Positions 9,853 through 18,651 are shown, numbered from the stretch's first letter. The stretch: DNA of 63,213 nucleotides from Winogradskya consettensis (GCF_018332715.1 NZ_BOQP01000031.1:1-63213), one strand, 5' to 3'. Numbers and translations: made by a program. Notes: a model not told the origin generated them from the letters alone.

Positions 9853-10789
9853 GAGCCATCACCGCCCGGACCTCGTCCTCGGTCGGCATCGCATCCGCGC
9901 AGGCCATCCTCGACGCCACGATCGCCCCGGCGGCGTTGGCGAACCCGATGACCGTCGCCAGATCCCAGCCGCTCAACAGCCCGTGACAGAGCGCCCCACC
10001 GAACGCGTCCCCGGCCCCGAGCCCGTTCACCACATCCACCGGAATCGGCTTGGCGCTGACCTCCTCCACGCCGGCGTCCTTGCCTGCGCCCGATTCGCCG
10101 CCCGCTCTGCCGCGGCGGGCTGTCACCCCGTCGGGGCCCTGCTTGACGATGGCCAGGCCGTCGTCCGGGGTGGTGCCGGCCGTTTCCCACTCGTCCCGGT
10201 TGCCGACCACGATGCTCGCGTAGGGCAGGGCCTGCTGGTACCAGTGCCGGGCCTCCTCGCGGGACTCCCAGAACATCGGCCGATAGTCCAGATCGAAGAC
10301 CGTCATGTCCGATTTATCGCGTTGTTTCAGGGCCGTCAGCGTCGCCGCCCGCGAGGGCTCCTGGCTGAGACCCGTTCCGGTCACCCAGAAGATGTCCGCG
10401 TTCTTTATCGCTTCCAGGTCCAGTTCGGACTTGTGGATCTCGAGGTCCGGGGCCTTGGGGAAGCGGTAGAAGTAGAGCGGGAAATCGTCCGGCGGGAAGA
10501 TCTCACAGAACGTCACCGGCGTGGGCAGGCCCGGCACGGCCGTCACGAACCGGTCGTCGACGTGGAAGCTGCGCAGCGCCTCGTGCAGGTAGGTGCCGAA
10601 CGGGTCGGCGCCGGTCCGGGTGATCACCGCGCTGCGCCGGCCGTAGCGTGCCGCGGCGACCGCGACGTTCGTGGGGCTGCCGCCGAGGAACTTCTCGAAC
10701 GTGCGCACCCGGGGCAGCGGCACACCGATCTGCTGTGGATACAGATCAACACCGATACGTCCCATGGTCAGTACTTCGTCAACGGCCAC
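9845..10789 (-). CDS. iolC: 5-dehydro-2-deoxygluconokinase
   Basis: PfkB-family kinase phosphorylating 2-deoxy-5-keto-gluconate. Start GTG 10789 is chosen because AAGGAGG lies 4 bases upstream, giving 314 residues and an N-terminus VDEVLTMGRIGVDLYP typical of IolC; a longer upstream frame lacks homology. The substrate-side motif GGSPTNVAVAAARYG and the catalytic NGLGAGDAFGGAL signature are present. A short Gly/Ala/Glu-rich insert (RAGGESGAGKDAG) precedes the catalytic motif, another possible repeat-driven expansion. It is the first gene of the inositol operon and faces the GntR regulator across 174 bp. Confidence 0.93.
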   Translation of the reverse strand: MAVDEVLTMGRIGVDLYPQQIGVPLPRVRTFEKFLGGSPTNVAVAAARYGRRSAVITRTGADPFGTYLHEALRSFHVDDRFVTAVPGLPTPVTFCEIFPPDDFPLYFYRFPKAPDLEIHKSELDLEAIKNADIFWVTGTGLSQEPSRAATLTALKQRDKSDMTVFDLDYRPMFWESREEARHWYQQALPYASIVVGNRDEWETAGTTPDDGLAIVKQGPDGVTARRGRAGGESGAGKDAGVEEVSAKPIPVDVVNGLGAGDAFGGALCHGLLSGWDLATVIGFANAAGAIVASRMACADAMPTEDEVRAVMARA

Positions 10790-10912
10790 GCGTCCTCCTT
10801 GCGGAAGGATGAGGGCTTGCTCGAAGCGACCTTCAAGCCGCGGATGCCGCGCACGATGACGGCGCCATGAACAGGTTTCGATGTAATAACGTGGACGCTT
10901 CCAGGTCAATAC

Positions 10913-10926
10913 TTTGTCCTGACAAA
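10913..10926. promoter_or_regulatory. Palindromic operator in the iolC-gntR divergent region
   Basis: TTTGTCCTGACAAA is a perfect 6-2-6 inverted repeat midway between iolC and the divergent regulator. Its core TGTCCTGACA fits the KGWCHTRACA consensus I recall for the GntR-type inositol regulator IolR of Corynebacterium. The natural ligand is the adjacent GntR/UTRA protein, which would then control both its own gene and the iol operon. I did not identify -10/-35 boxes with confidence in the same stretch. Confidence 0.6.
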
Positions 10927-10963
10927 CTCACATGGCGGTGTACGCCTGTCGAGGAGGGTCCAC

Positions 10964-11704
10964 ATGGCACCCGAACTGCACGCCCGTCTGGACAGATCCA
11001 GTCCGGTGCCGCTCTACTTCCAGGTCGCGTCGCGGCTGCAGGCGTTGATCGAGCGCGGGGAGATCGGCGTCGGCGCCCGCATCGAGAACGAGATCGACCT
11101 CGCCGAACGGCTCGGCGTCTCCCGCCCGACCATCCGTCGCGCGATCCAGTACCTCGTCGAGCGCGGCATGCTGATCCGCAAACGGGGCGTCGGGACACAG
11201 GTCGTGCACCCCAAGGTCCGGCGCCCGGTCGAGCTGTCCAGCCTGTACGACGATCTGGTCAGCTCCGGGCGTACACCCCGGACCGAGGTCTTGCAGTTGA
11301 CTGTCATGCCCGTCCCGGCGCAGGCGGCCGCCGCCCTGGAGATCGAGCTCGGCACCGAGGTCACCTGGATCGAGAGATTGAGGTACGCGGGCGGCGAACC
11401 CCTCGCCCTCATGCACAACGCCATCCCCCTCGGCGTGCTCCGCCCGGACCGCGCCGACCTGGCCGAACACGGCCTCTACGAGCTCCTGCGCCGTGCGGGC
11501 CACGTCCCGAAGATCGCGACACAGATGATCGGCGCCCGCTCGGCCACGTCCGCGGAGGCCCGCACGCTCACGGAGAAACGCGGCGCGTCCCTGCTCACGA
11601 TGAGCCGCACCGCCTGGGACGCCGCGGGGCACGTGCTCGAATACGGCTCACACGTCTATCGGGCCAGCCGCTACAGCTTCGAGCTCAGCCTTTCAACTCA
11701 CTGA
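10964..11704 (+). CDS. GntR family transcriptional regulator (HutC subfamily, UTRA domain), likely iol regulator
   Basis: 246 residues. The N-terminal winged helix-turn-helix contains IENEIDLAERLGV and SRPTIRRAIQYLVERGML (about residues 35-70); the C-terminal half has the UTRA ligand-binding fold with VTWIERLRYAGGEPLALM and YRASRYSFEL. Start ATG 10964 follows GAGGAGGGTCCAC, a strong ribosome-binding site. Divergent placement from iolC and the palindrome between them point to control of inositol uptake and catabolism, probably as a repressor released by a pathway intermediate. Its 3' end overlaps the convergent tetR gene by 12 bp. Confidence 0.9.
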   Translation: MAPELHARLDRSSPVPLYFQVASRLQALIERGEIGVGARIENEIDLAERLGVSRPTIRRAIQYLVERGMLIRKRGVGTQVVHPKVRRPVELSSLYDDLVSSGRTPRTEVLQLTVMPVPAQAAAALEIELGTEVTWIERLRYAGGEPLALMHNAIPLGVLRPDRADLAEHGLYELLRRAGHVPKIATQMIGARSATSAEARTLTEKRGASLLTMSRTAWDAAGHVLEYGSHVYRASRYSFELSLSTH

Positions 11705-12250
11705 TCTTTTTAAAAGCGCGTCCACCACGTCCTTGATCGGGCCCGCCAGATCCTCCGCCGTCGCGCCGCTCAGCGGTTGCAGCCCCACCCCCGACCGGAT
11801 GACCGCCACGCCCACGCCCAGCGCCAGCAACAACTGGGCCCGCAGCATCTCGCCGTCCCCCGACACCTCCAGCAACCTGTTGCTGAAGTCCTCCATGGCT
11901 TTGCGGCGCAACTCTTCGACGTTCTCGTTCTCGGAGACGCGCAACAGCATCAGCACGGGGTGCTCGCCGAACTCCGGCCACGCGTCCACGGACAGCTGAC
12001 GGCTCAGCTCCGCCACGAGCGCATCGCGATCACTAGGAAACTCGCCGGGCCCGGGTGTCGCCGCCAGCGCCGCCTTGAACAGCCCTTCCTTCGAGTCGAA
12101 ATAGCGCTTGATCAGGGCCAAATTCACCCCCGCATCCGCCGCCACATCCCGCAAGGTCGTGCCATCAAACCCCAACCGCATGAACCGTACGCGCGCAGCC
12201 CCCAACAAATCCCGCTTGGTCTGCCCCGAATCCCGCCGCCGCTCCACCAC
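11693..12250 (-). CDS. TetR/AcrR family transcriptional regulator
   Basis: 185 residues with a standard N-terminal TetR helix-turn-helix: TKRDLLGAARVRFMRLG, then TLRDVAADAGVNLALIKRYF and DSKEGLF (residues 10-55). The remainder is an all-helical ligand domain ending in VVDALLKRSVS. It is divergent from the isochorismatase-fold hydrolase gene, and the intervening region has two inverted copies of a 16-bp element overlapping a consensus promoter, so it probably represses that gene and itself. The effector is unknown. Confidence 0.88.
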   Translation of the reverse strand: MVERRRDSGQTKRDLLGAARVRFMRLGFDGTTLRDVAADAGVNLALIKRYFDSKEGLFKAALAATPGPGEFPSDRDALVAELSRQLSVDAWPEFGEHPVLMLLRVSENENVEELRRKAMEDFSNRLLEVSGDGEMLRAQLLLALGVGVAVIRSGVGLQPLSGATAEDLAGPIKDVVDALLKRSVS

Positions 12251-12264
12251 ACCCCCATCCCCAC

Positions 12265-12325
12265 GTAATCACTTGTTGACACCGCCCCCCAACATGGCTA
12301 CCTTACCAAGTCATCAACTGATTAC
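12265..12325 (+). promoter_or_regulatory. Promoter with a pair of inverted operator copies, tetR-hydrolase divergent region
   Basis: GTAATCACTTGTTGAC at 12265-12280 recurs on the other strand at 12310-12325 as GTAATCAGTTGATGAC (14 of 16 identical), forming a spaced inverted repeat. Between and overlapping them lies TTGACA (12276-12281), a 17-bp spacer and TACCTT (12299-12304), a good vegetative-type promoter reading towards the hydrolase. The first operator copy overlaps the -35 box and the second starts 5 bp after the -10 box, an arrangement suited to repression by the TetR protein. Confidence 0.65.
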
Positions 12326-12335
12326 ATTTCCCCGC

Positions 12336-12437
12336 ACCCCTACCCGCCTTGCTCTTTGCTTGCGTACCTACCCGCCCTGCTCTTTGCTTGCGTACCTACC
12401 CGCCCTGCTCTTTGCTTGCGTACCTACCCGCCCTGCT
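12336..12437. repeat. 28-bp direct tandem repeat, about 3.5 copies
   Basis: Two identical 28-bp units at 12361-12388 and 12389-12416 (TGCGTACCTACCCGCCCTGC...) are flanked by a partial copy before (12336-12360) and a truncated copy after (12417-12437). The array sits in the leader between the promoter at 12276-12304 and the ATG at 12475, so it would be transcribed in the 5' untranslated region. 28 is not a multiple of three and no conserved protein is encoded. Confidence 0.85.
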
Positions 12438-12474
12438 GAACCCCTGTCGCCCTGCCTACTTGGAGCCGCCCGCT

Positions 12475-13020
12475 ATGACCCAGGCCCTGCTCGTCATGGA
12501 CGTCCAGCCCGTCGTCCTCAGCCGCTACCCCGACGACACCTACCTCCCCCGCCTGGCCGACGCCATCGCCGCCGCCCGCACAGCAGGCCTCCCGGTCATC
12601 TACGTGGTGGTCGGCTTCCGCCCCGGCTACCAGGAAGTCAGCAAAACCAACAAAATGTTCGGCGCCCTGGCCGTAGCCAAGCCCCCCGCACCCCCGGAAG
12701 CCACCGCCATCCACCCCGCCGTAGCCCCCGAAAAAGACGACATCATCATCACCAAACGCCGGGTGAGCGCCTTCACCGGCAGCGACCTCGACCTCATCCT
12801 CCGAGCCGGCGCCATCACCCACCTGACCCTCACCGGCTGCGCCACCAGCGGCGTCGTCCTCTCCACCCTCCGAGAAGCCGCCGACCGAGACCTCACCCTC
12901 ACGGTCCTCTCCGACGCCTGCCTCGACAACGACCCCGAAGTCCACCAGATCCTCACCGAAAAAATCTTCCCCACCCAGGCCACAGTCACCACCATCGCCA
13001 CCTGGAAACAATCCCTATAA
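12475..13020 (+). CDS. Cysteine hydrolase, isochorismatase superfamily
   Basis: 181 residues from ATG 12475; upstream in-frame sequence is only the translated 28-bp tandem repeat and is not part of the protein. The catalytic triad is visible: Asp in LLVMDVQ near the N-terminus, Lys in IIITKRRVSAF and Cys in LTGCATSGVV. Family members hydrolyse isochorismate, nicotinamide, N-carbamoylsarcosine or related amides; the substrate cannot be told here. Probably controlled by the divergent TetR protein. Confidence 0.88.
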   Translation: MTQALLVMDVQPVVLSRYPDDTYLPRLADAIAAARTAGLPVIYVVVGFRPGYQEVSKTNKMFGALAVAKPPAPPEATAIHPAVAPEKDDIIITKRRVSAFTGSDLDLILRAGAITHLTLTGCATSGVVLSTLREAADRDLTLTVLSDACLDNDPEVHQILTEKIFPTQATVTTIATWKQSL

Positions 13021-13639
13021 CCCGCCCAGCCCCGCCCACTCCCGCACCGCCTGTCCTCCCCGGACGGTCTGCGGTCAACCCGGCATCACCAGACCGACCG
13101 CGTCGGTAAGCCCCGACTCTCGGCATCGCATGGGCAACCCAGCTCTCCGGCACCGCTCACAAGCAAACCCCGGCATCCCCGACAACAGACAGACTTCGCG
13201 ACCCCTTGCGGCAAGCAGGGTTCGAGACCCGTTGCGGCAAGCAGACCTCGAGACCGCTTCCGGCAAGCAGGCCTCAACGCCGCTCACGGCAAGCGGCCCT
13301 CGGCACCCCCTTATGACGCAAGGGCTCCTACATCGTTTTCGGCATGCAGGTCCTTGGCGCCGCTCAGCCGCCAGCCTTGGCGCCGGCTCGGCCCGCCAGC
13401 CTTGGCCCCACCTCGGCGAGGCGAGCCAGTCAACCTTTCGCGCTGGTCAGCATCAGCCGATCCCCCGACACCAGGCTCGAAAGCGCTGCTGGCCCCCGAA
13501 CCTGGCGATTGCAACAGCCGGCACCATGGTCGATCGATCCGGCAGGGTGAACCACCCCATACTGCTCGACTCCCCGACACCAACCTGAGCAAGCACATCA
13601 GGCGGCACCTCGTGCGGCCTGGCGTACGCCTGCCGAAAA
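13021..13639. repeat. Gene-free spacer with degenerate 25-27 bp repeats
   Basis: No convincing gene. About 13100-13330 contains imperfect repeats around CGAGACCCGTTGCGGCAAGCAG (clearest at 13210-13290), and 13350-13430 repeats CCGCCAGCCTTGGCGCC-like units. Short open frames on both strands here are fragmentary, overlap one another and have no recognisable product. Confidence 0.6.
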
Positions 13640-14431
13640 TCAGCCAGCACGCACCACGAACTCATTGCCACCGGGATCGACCATCACAACCACACCACCG
13701 ACGCCTCCCCCAACCTCCGCGTTGCCCGCGCCGTACGCGGGGCCCACGCCGTACGCGGGGCCTGCGGGGCCTGCGCCGTAAGCACTGTCTAGGCGAACTT
13801 CGGGCAGCGTGGCCCCGAGGGCAATCAACCGCTCGACCTCCGCCAGCTGATCGCCACAGGCAGGAGTGACGTCGAAGCGCTGCCGACTCGTGCCCGGCTC
13901 CGGGGCCGGCGAGGGCCCACCCCACGCAACCTTCGTACCGCCGCGCGGGGATTGGATAGCAGTTTCGTCATCCTGGTCCCACACCAACGGCCAGCCCATC
14001 GCCTCGCTCCAGAAGACGCCGACTTCCCGCCCGCCGTCACAGGCAACCTCGCCGAGGAACCCACACCCGGCCAGAAACTTGTTGCCCGCCTCGATTACAC
14101 AGAACTCGTTACCCTCCGGGTCAGCCAGCACGATGTGCCCCTCCTCGGGCAACTGCCCCACATCAAGGTGCGCACCCCCGAGCTCCAAAGCCACCGACAC
14201 CGTGCGCTCCTGGTCAGCGCTGGTCGCACTGGTCAGATGCAGATGCAGCCGATTCGCCCCGGCCTTCTCCGAATCGCTCGACACGAACCGAAGCCCCACC
14301 TGCGTGTCATCCCCCGGCAGCAGCGCCTCGCCCCCGGCCTCGACAACCTCCCGGCCGAGCAAACCGCCCCAGAACTCCGCCAGCCGAACCGCATCGCGCG
14401 CGTCAAAAGCCATCGTCAGCGTCCGCATCAC
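13640..14431 (-). CDS. VOC family protein (two glyoxalase/bleomycin-resistance-like domains)
   Basis: 263 residues. Two VOC modules: residues about 1-120 end in HIVLADPEGNEFCVI, and about 125-262 end in VVMVDPGGNEFVVR; both end with the DP-x-GNE-F strand typical of the fold. Similar proteins in actinobacteria are annotated glyoxalase-like or bleomycin resistance-like, but the substrate is unknown. Before the last strand sits a Gly/Tyr/Ala-rich insert (YGAGPAGPAYGVGPAYGAG) encoded by short in-frame repeats, as in other genes of this window. Start at 14431 or the next codon (14428). Confidence 0.8.
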   Translation of the reverse strand: MMRTLTMAFDARDAVRLAEFWGGLLGREVVEAGGEALLPGDDTQVGLRFVSSDSEKAGANRLHLHLTSATSADQERTVSVALELGGAHLDVGQLPEEGHIVLADPEGNEFCVIEAGNKFLAGCGFLGEVACDGGREVGVFWSEAMGWPLVWDQDDETAIQSPRGGTKVAWGGPSPAPEPGTSRQRFDVTPACGDQLAEVERLIALGATLPEVRLDSAYGAGPAGPAYGVGPAYGAGNAEVGGGVGGVVVMVDPGGNEFVVRAG

Positions 14432-15018
14432 CGCACAGTAGACACGCCGTCACCTCGACAACAACGCATTAACCCACGCCACGCCCACCCCCACCTCCCA
14501 TTCACCCAATCCCGCCCCGCCCCGCTCCCGCCTGGCCCAGTTCACGCTCGTCCACCCCTGGCCGCCCAACTCCTGGCCGCCCAACTCCCGGTCGCCGACT
14601 CCCGCCTGCCCAGTTCATGCTCGTCCAACTCCCAGCGGCCAACTCACGGCCGTCCAACTCCCGGCCGCCCAGGCTCCACTCGATCGGCTCCGGGCCGCCA
14701 GCTTCCGCCGGCCAGCTTCTGCTCGCTCGGTTCCGAGCGGCTCGGTTCCACCCCGATAGGTGCCCAGCTGCATAGGTGCCCGCGGGTCACCTTGACCAAG
14801 CCCTGAGTAATCAATGATCACGCGTAACACTCAATTCCACAGCTGCCTAAACCCGCCGCAGAACCAGGGCCTCATCGTATCCGTTTCAGCTTTGAACAGC
14901 GACCCGCATGTAGCTCATATCACGTTCACCGAGAGCGCGCTCCAGGTCACTCCGATTTGGCATGATCAAACTACGATCGGGGTGGATCGATCATGCGGGG
15001 CGGCGCCATAATCGACGC
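14432..15018. repeat. Gene-free spacer with short degenerate repeats
   Basis: Bases about 14530-14690 hold degenerate 16-20 bp units built on CCGCCCAACTCCCGGCCG. The rest (14800-15018) is lower in GC and probably carries the promoter of the downstream gene. I see no supportable coding region. Confidence 0.55.
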
Positions 15019-16215
15019 GTGGGGCAGTTACAGATTTTCAGCGCAGCACAGGTCGCCGGAATGCGCGACCGGACCCGGTCGCGCAATTATTCAGCCGCGC
15101 GCGACGAATTCCGTCGCGATCATGAACACCGACGCGAGTGGGGCAAGTACCGGCTCTACAAGGAACGCCTGCGCCAGCTTCGTGCCGCCGAGGGAAACCC
15201 GCGCATCCACCAGAGAAGTGGACTCCTCTGGGACGACATCGCCCGCCTCCCGATCCCGCCGGCGACCCCACGCCCACGCCGATCCCCGCCATCGCCGCCG
15301 CCATCGCCATCCCCGCCGTCGCCATCCCCGCCGCCGCCGCCATCCCCGCCGCCGCCGCCATCGCCGCCGCCACGCCCGCAGCCTCACTCGCCGCAGCGCC
15401 AGCTGCCGGCATTGCAACCGCAGCCCCTCCAGCAGCGGCCATCAACGCCATCGCAACCCCCACCAACGCCACCACAGCGTCCATCGCCACTGCCTCAACC
15501 GAGACTCCGACAGCGAAGAGCGCCTGCACAGTCGTCACCTCAAGAACCGTTGCTTCAGCAGCAGCACGGCCCAGCCATCCAGCCGGCCACTGCCCCGACA
15601 ATGCCTGGCTGGCAGCAGCCGCCGCTTCCGGACGAGCCACGGCCGCATGCCGCTCCAGCACTCGCTAGGTCCCAGCGGTCGGACACCCTAAGGCCGACGA
15701 GACCAACGACAGCGGCACCGTTGACTGGCCGCGCACCGCAGGCTCAACCGTGGTCACGCCCGTCACCAGCGGAGGCGCCATCGGACGCATCGGCGCAGTC
15801 CAAGCCCGTTTCGGCCGGCCCCACCCCCGCCTCACACCCGGCCAAGCTCACGCCACCCGGGCCTGTACCAGCGACGCGACTGAAGCCTGTGCTCCAAACG
15901 CGGTCACTGTCGCCACAGGAAAAGCCACTGCCAACGCGGCCGCCGCAGGGAACACCAGCACTTATGGAAACGCCATTGCGTGCGCCAACCGGGTGGAGAA
16001 GAAAAGCCAGGAAGACGAGTATTGGCGAGAGTGTACGACACGCTCGGCTGACTCGTTCGCGTCAGGTAGGGGTTAACGCCGATGCGCCTATGATTGCTGG
16101 ATCGGATCCCATCACGGCCAGACACCATCGCACTTTATTTGGGGCAGCAAGTTTTTGGCTTACGAATACGGGAAGGTCGCCACCCCGAAGAGGTTCTTGT
16201 CAAATTCGAGGCTAG
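15019..16215 (+). CDS. Hypothetical proline-rich protein
   Basis: From GTG 15019 the first 60 residues look like genuine protein, charged and helical (QIFSAAQVAGMRDRTRS, then EFRRDHEHRREWGKYRLY). From about residue 80 the frame becomes a long Pro/Ser/Gln stretch with PPSPPP repeats, then low-complexity Pro/Ala/Thr to the end. No signal peptide or membrane segment. The stop at 16213-16215 lies beyond where composition still looks coding, so the true gene may be shorter or frameshifted. No function recognised. Confidence 0.4.
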   Translation: MGQLQIFSAAQVAGMRDRTRSRNYSAARDEFRRDHEHRREWGKYRLYKERLRQLRAAEGNPRIHQRSGLLWDDIARLPIPPATPRPRRSPPSPPPSPSPPSPSPPPPPSPPPPPSPPPRPQPHSPQRQLPALQPQPLQQRPSTPSQPPPTPPQRPSPLPQPRLRQRRAPAQSSPQEPLLQQQHGPAIQPATAPTMPGWQQPPLPDEPRPHAAPALARSQRSDTLRPTRPTTAAPLTGRAPQAQPWSRPSPAEAPSDASAQSKPVSAGPTPASHPAKLTPPGPVPATRLKPVLQTRSLSPQEKPLPTRPPQGTPALMETPLRAPTGWRRKARKTSIGESVRHARLTRSRQVGVNADAPMIAGSDPITARHHRTLFGAASFWLTNTGRSPPRRGSCQIRG

Positions 16216-16330
16216 GCCGAAAGCGGCAGGCCAGTTGAGGACCAACGAGCGGCTTCAATTCACTAAGGCGTACATGAAACCGTGTGCGCTATTCACGGCT
16301 GGCGGGCAGCGGGAGGATGCGCGGGCCTGT

Positions 16331-16906
16331 TCAGGGGCGTCGCCACATTCGGTAGAAAGGGGTGCCGTCCGGGAGGTGGATGGCGAAGGGGTGGAGCGTT
16401 TTGTAGCCGTGGCGGCGGTAGAGGCGGAGGTTGGCTTCGTTGGTGGCTTCCAGGTAGGCCGGCGTGGTCAGGGTGGCGTGAGTGTGGGTGAGAAGGGCTA
16501 CGCCGTGGCCGGAGTGACGGTGGTGGGGGTGGACTGCGAGGAAGGCCAGGTGCCAGTGGGGTTCTGGTGGGTGGTGGGCGGCGAGGAGGTTGTCGAGGGC
16601 TTGGAAGTTGGGCAGGTAGGGGCCGGTGATGGTGGCCAGGTGGTTGGCGTAGGTGGGGTTCGGGGGCTCGGGGTGGGTGCGGTCGAACCAGACCGATGTG
16701 GCTATGGGGTGGTCGTCGGGGTCGGGGATCACGTGGACCGTTGCGGCGGTGATGGCCAGTTCGAAGTAGGCGGTCATCACGGGGAGGCGGTGGTCGGCGT
16801 GCGGGACGAGGGAGTGGGTCTGGGCGAGGTTGTTGAAGGCGTGGGCGATGAGGGCTGCCACCGAGGGGATTTCGTTGGGGCGGGCATGGCGGATGGGTGA
16901 GGTCAT
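16331..16906 (-). CDS. GNAT family N-acetyltransferase
   Basis: 191 residues. The acetyl-CoA-binding motif A region reads LAFLAVHPHHRHSGHGVALL with the R/Q-x-x-G-x-G/A pattern seen as RHSGHG, followed by YLEATNEANLRLYRRHGY near residue 160, typical of GNAT motif B. The protein is unusually rich in His, Pro and Thr, probably from strong codon GC bias. Its ATG overlaps the stop of the upstream permease gene by one base, so the two are co-transcribed. Substrate unknown. Confidence 0.85.
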   Translation of the reverse strand: MTSPIRHARPNEIPSVAALIAHAFNNLAQTHSLVPHADHRLPVMTAYFELAITAATVHVIPDPDDHPIATSVWFDRTHPEPPNPTYANHLATITGPYLPNFQALDNLLAAHHPPEPHWHLAFLAVHPHHRHSGHGVALLTHTHATLTTPAYLEATNEANLRLYRRHGYKTLHPFAIHLPDGTPFYRMWRRP

Positions 16907-18651
16907 CAGGCGCCGCCGGGGGTATCGCTGCCGGGGATTCCGCTGCCGGGGATTCCGCTGACAGACCCGTTGACACCGGGGATATCGCTGTTCGGGACTT
17001 TGCGGGCAGCGACGTTGGCCCCAGGGAGGTTGCTACTTAGGGCCCAGCTGACGGTGACGTCGGTGTCGGGAACGGCGCCGGGCAGGGAGTCGCTGACCGG
17101 GGAGTTGCCGGGCAAGGAATCGCCGGGCAAGGAATCGCCGGGCAGGGAGTTGCTGGCGTCGGGGTTGGTGGTGGGTGGGGCTTCCTCGGTGGGGTGGAAG
17201 CGGGTGCTGCGGGCGCCCCAGCCGATTCCTTCGTAGGTGGTGGGGCGGGTTAGGCGGAGGGTTAGGGACCAGGTTGCGCCTGCTGCGGCCAGGAGGGTGT
17301 AGGCGAGGGGGACCGTCCAGGTGGGAGGGGAGCCGGGGGTTACGCCGAAGAGGGTGGCGATGGTGGTGAAAGCGGCTGTGGTGAATGCCAGGAGGAGGAG
17401 GGTGGCGCAGGTGGGGGCTATTGCGCGGTGCCAGATGGATTCGTCGCAGGGGGTGCGGAGGAAGAAGCCGATTACTGCTGCCGAGGTGACCGTGATGAGG
17501 AGTAGGACGCCGAGGGCGCCTGTGGTGCCGCCCCAGAAGAAGAGCTGGACGAGGGGGTCCCAGCCGAGGGTGGCGTACGTGAGGATCACGAGAAGGCCGA
17601 GGGCGGATTGGGCGAGGGAACCGTTTTTGGGGGCTCCTGTGGCGGGGACCGTGCGGCCGAAGGTTCGGGGTAGGACTCCTTCGCGGCCCAGAGAGAAGGT
17701 GTAGCGGGCGATGATGTTGTGGAAGGAGATCATGGCGGCGATGAGGGAGGTGAGGAACAGGGCGTGGCCCAGGTCTACGGCGAGGTCGCCCAGTTCGGCG
17801 GCGGGGAGGGTGAAGAAGAGTTCGGGGCCTTCGGTGGTGGCGCGGTGGACTGCGTTCGGGCCTGCGGCGGAGATCATCGCCCAGGCTGAGAAGGCGTAGA
17901 GCGCGGTGATCAGCAGGATGGACAGGTAGGTGGCGCGCGGGACCGTGCGGCGGGGGTCGCGGGATTCTTCGCTGAAGACGACAGACTGCTCGAAGCCGAC
18001 GAAGCCGGTGACCGCCATGACGAGCAGGGCGCCCGCGCCGGCGCCGGCGAGGCCGCCCGGGTCGAGTGGGGCGGTGGAGGGTACGAATCCGGCGGTGGTC
18101 AGGTCGGCGAGGCTGAAGAGGACGACGAGGATGATCTCGGCGACCAGCAGGGTGGCGAGGACTTTGCCGTTGACGGCGACGTCGCGGACGCCGAGGACGG
18201 CTACCAGGGCCCAGGCGGCGAGGGCGATGAGCCACCAGGGTGGCTGGATGCCGAACCATTCGGCGAACAGGGGTGCGGCGATCGCCCCGATGCCGCCGTA
18301 GCTGGCGACCTGGAAGCTGTTGTACGCCGCGAGTGCGACCCATGCGGCGGCGACGCCGAGGGGACGGCCGAGTCCACGGGAGACGTACGCGTAGAAAGCT
18401 CCCGCGTTGGCGATGTGTCGTGCCATGGCGACGTAGCCGACCGAGAAGACGGCCAGGACGAGAGCGACCGCGACGAAGGCGATCGAGATCGCGGTGAGGC
18501 CGGTGACGGCGAGGCCTGTGGGTACGACGCCGGCGACGACGGTCAGTGGGGCGGCCGCCGACATGACGAAGAAGACGACCGAGGCAACGCCGAGCCGGTT
18601 GCGGGCCAGGGCGTTCGTGAGCATGGCGGATCCGTGTGGCGTGTAAGGCAT
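16906..18651 (-). CDS. APC family amino acid permease with a repeat-derived C-terminal tail
   Basis: About 581 residues from ATG 18651 (AGGAAGAG about 8 bases upstream; ATG 18678 and 18624 are alternatives). About twelve hydrophobic segments beginning with RNRLGVASVVFFVMSAAAPL and the APC hallmark GFVGFEQSVVFSEE in the middle. The last 85 residues or so are hydrophilic and built of repeats of DSLPG, NSLPG and GIPGS, encoded by 15-bp tandem units at about 17090-17150 and 16920-16960. That tail is not part of the transporter fold. Substrate is probably an amino acid or amine; unknown. Confidence 0.88.
   Translation of the reverse strand: MPYTPHGSAMLTNALARNRLGVASVVFFVMSAAAPLTVVAGVVPTGLAVTGLTAISIAFVAVALVLAVFSVGYVAMARHIANAGAFYAYVSRGLGRPLGVAAAWVALAAYNSFQVASYGGIGAIAAPLFAEWFGIQPPWWLIALAAWALVAVLGVRDVAVNGKVLATLLVAEIILVVLFSLADLTTAGFVPSTAPLDPGGLAGAGAGALLVMAVTGFVGFEQSVVFSEESRDPRRTVPRATYLSILLITALYAFSAWAMISAAGPNAVHRATTEGPELFFTLPAAELGDLAVDLGHALFLTSLIAAMISFHNIIARYTFSLGREGVLPRTFGRTVPATGAPKNGSLAQSALGLLVILTYATLGWDPLVQLFFWGGTTGALGVLLLITVTSAAVIGFFLRTPCDESIWHRAIAPTCATLLLLAFTTAAFTTIATLFGVTPGSPPTWTVPLAYTLLAAAGATWSLTLRLTRPTTYEGIGWGARSTRFHPTEEAPPTTNPDASNSLPGDSLPGDSLPGNSPVSDSLPGAVPDTDVTVSWALSSNLPGANVAARKVPNSDIPGVNGSVSGIPGSGIPGSDTPGGA

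Noticed and set aside
12349..12474. N-terminal extension of the isochorismatase-fold protein through the 28-bp repeats
   Set aside because: The extension merely translates the tandem repeat, and the family starts at the ATG at 12475.
15904..16128. Small minus-strand frame opposite the Pro-rich gene
   Set aside because: No ribosome-binding site, no recognisable product, and poor codon bias.
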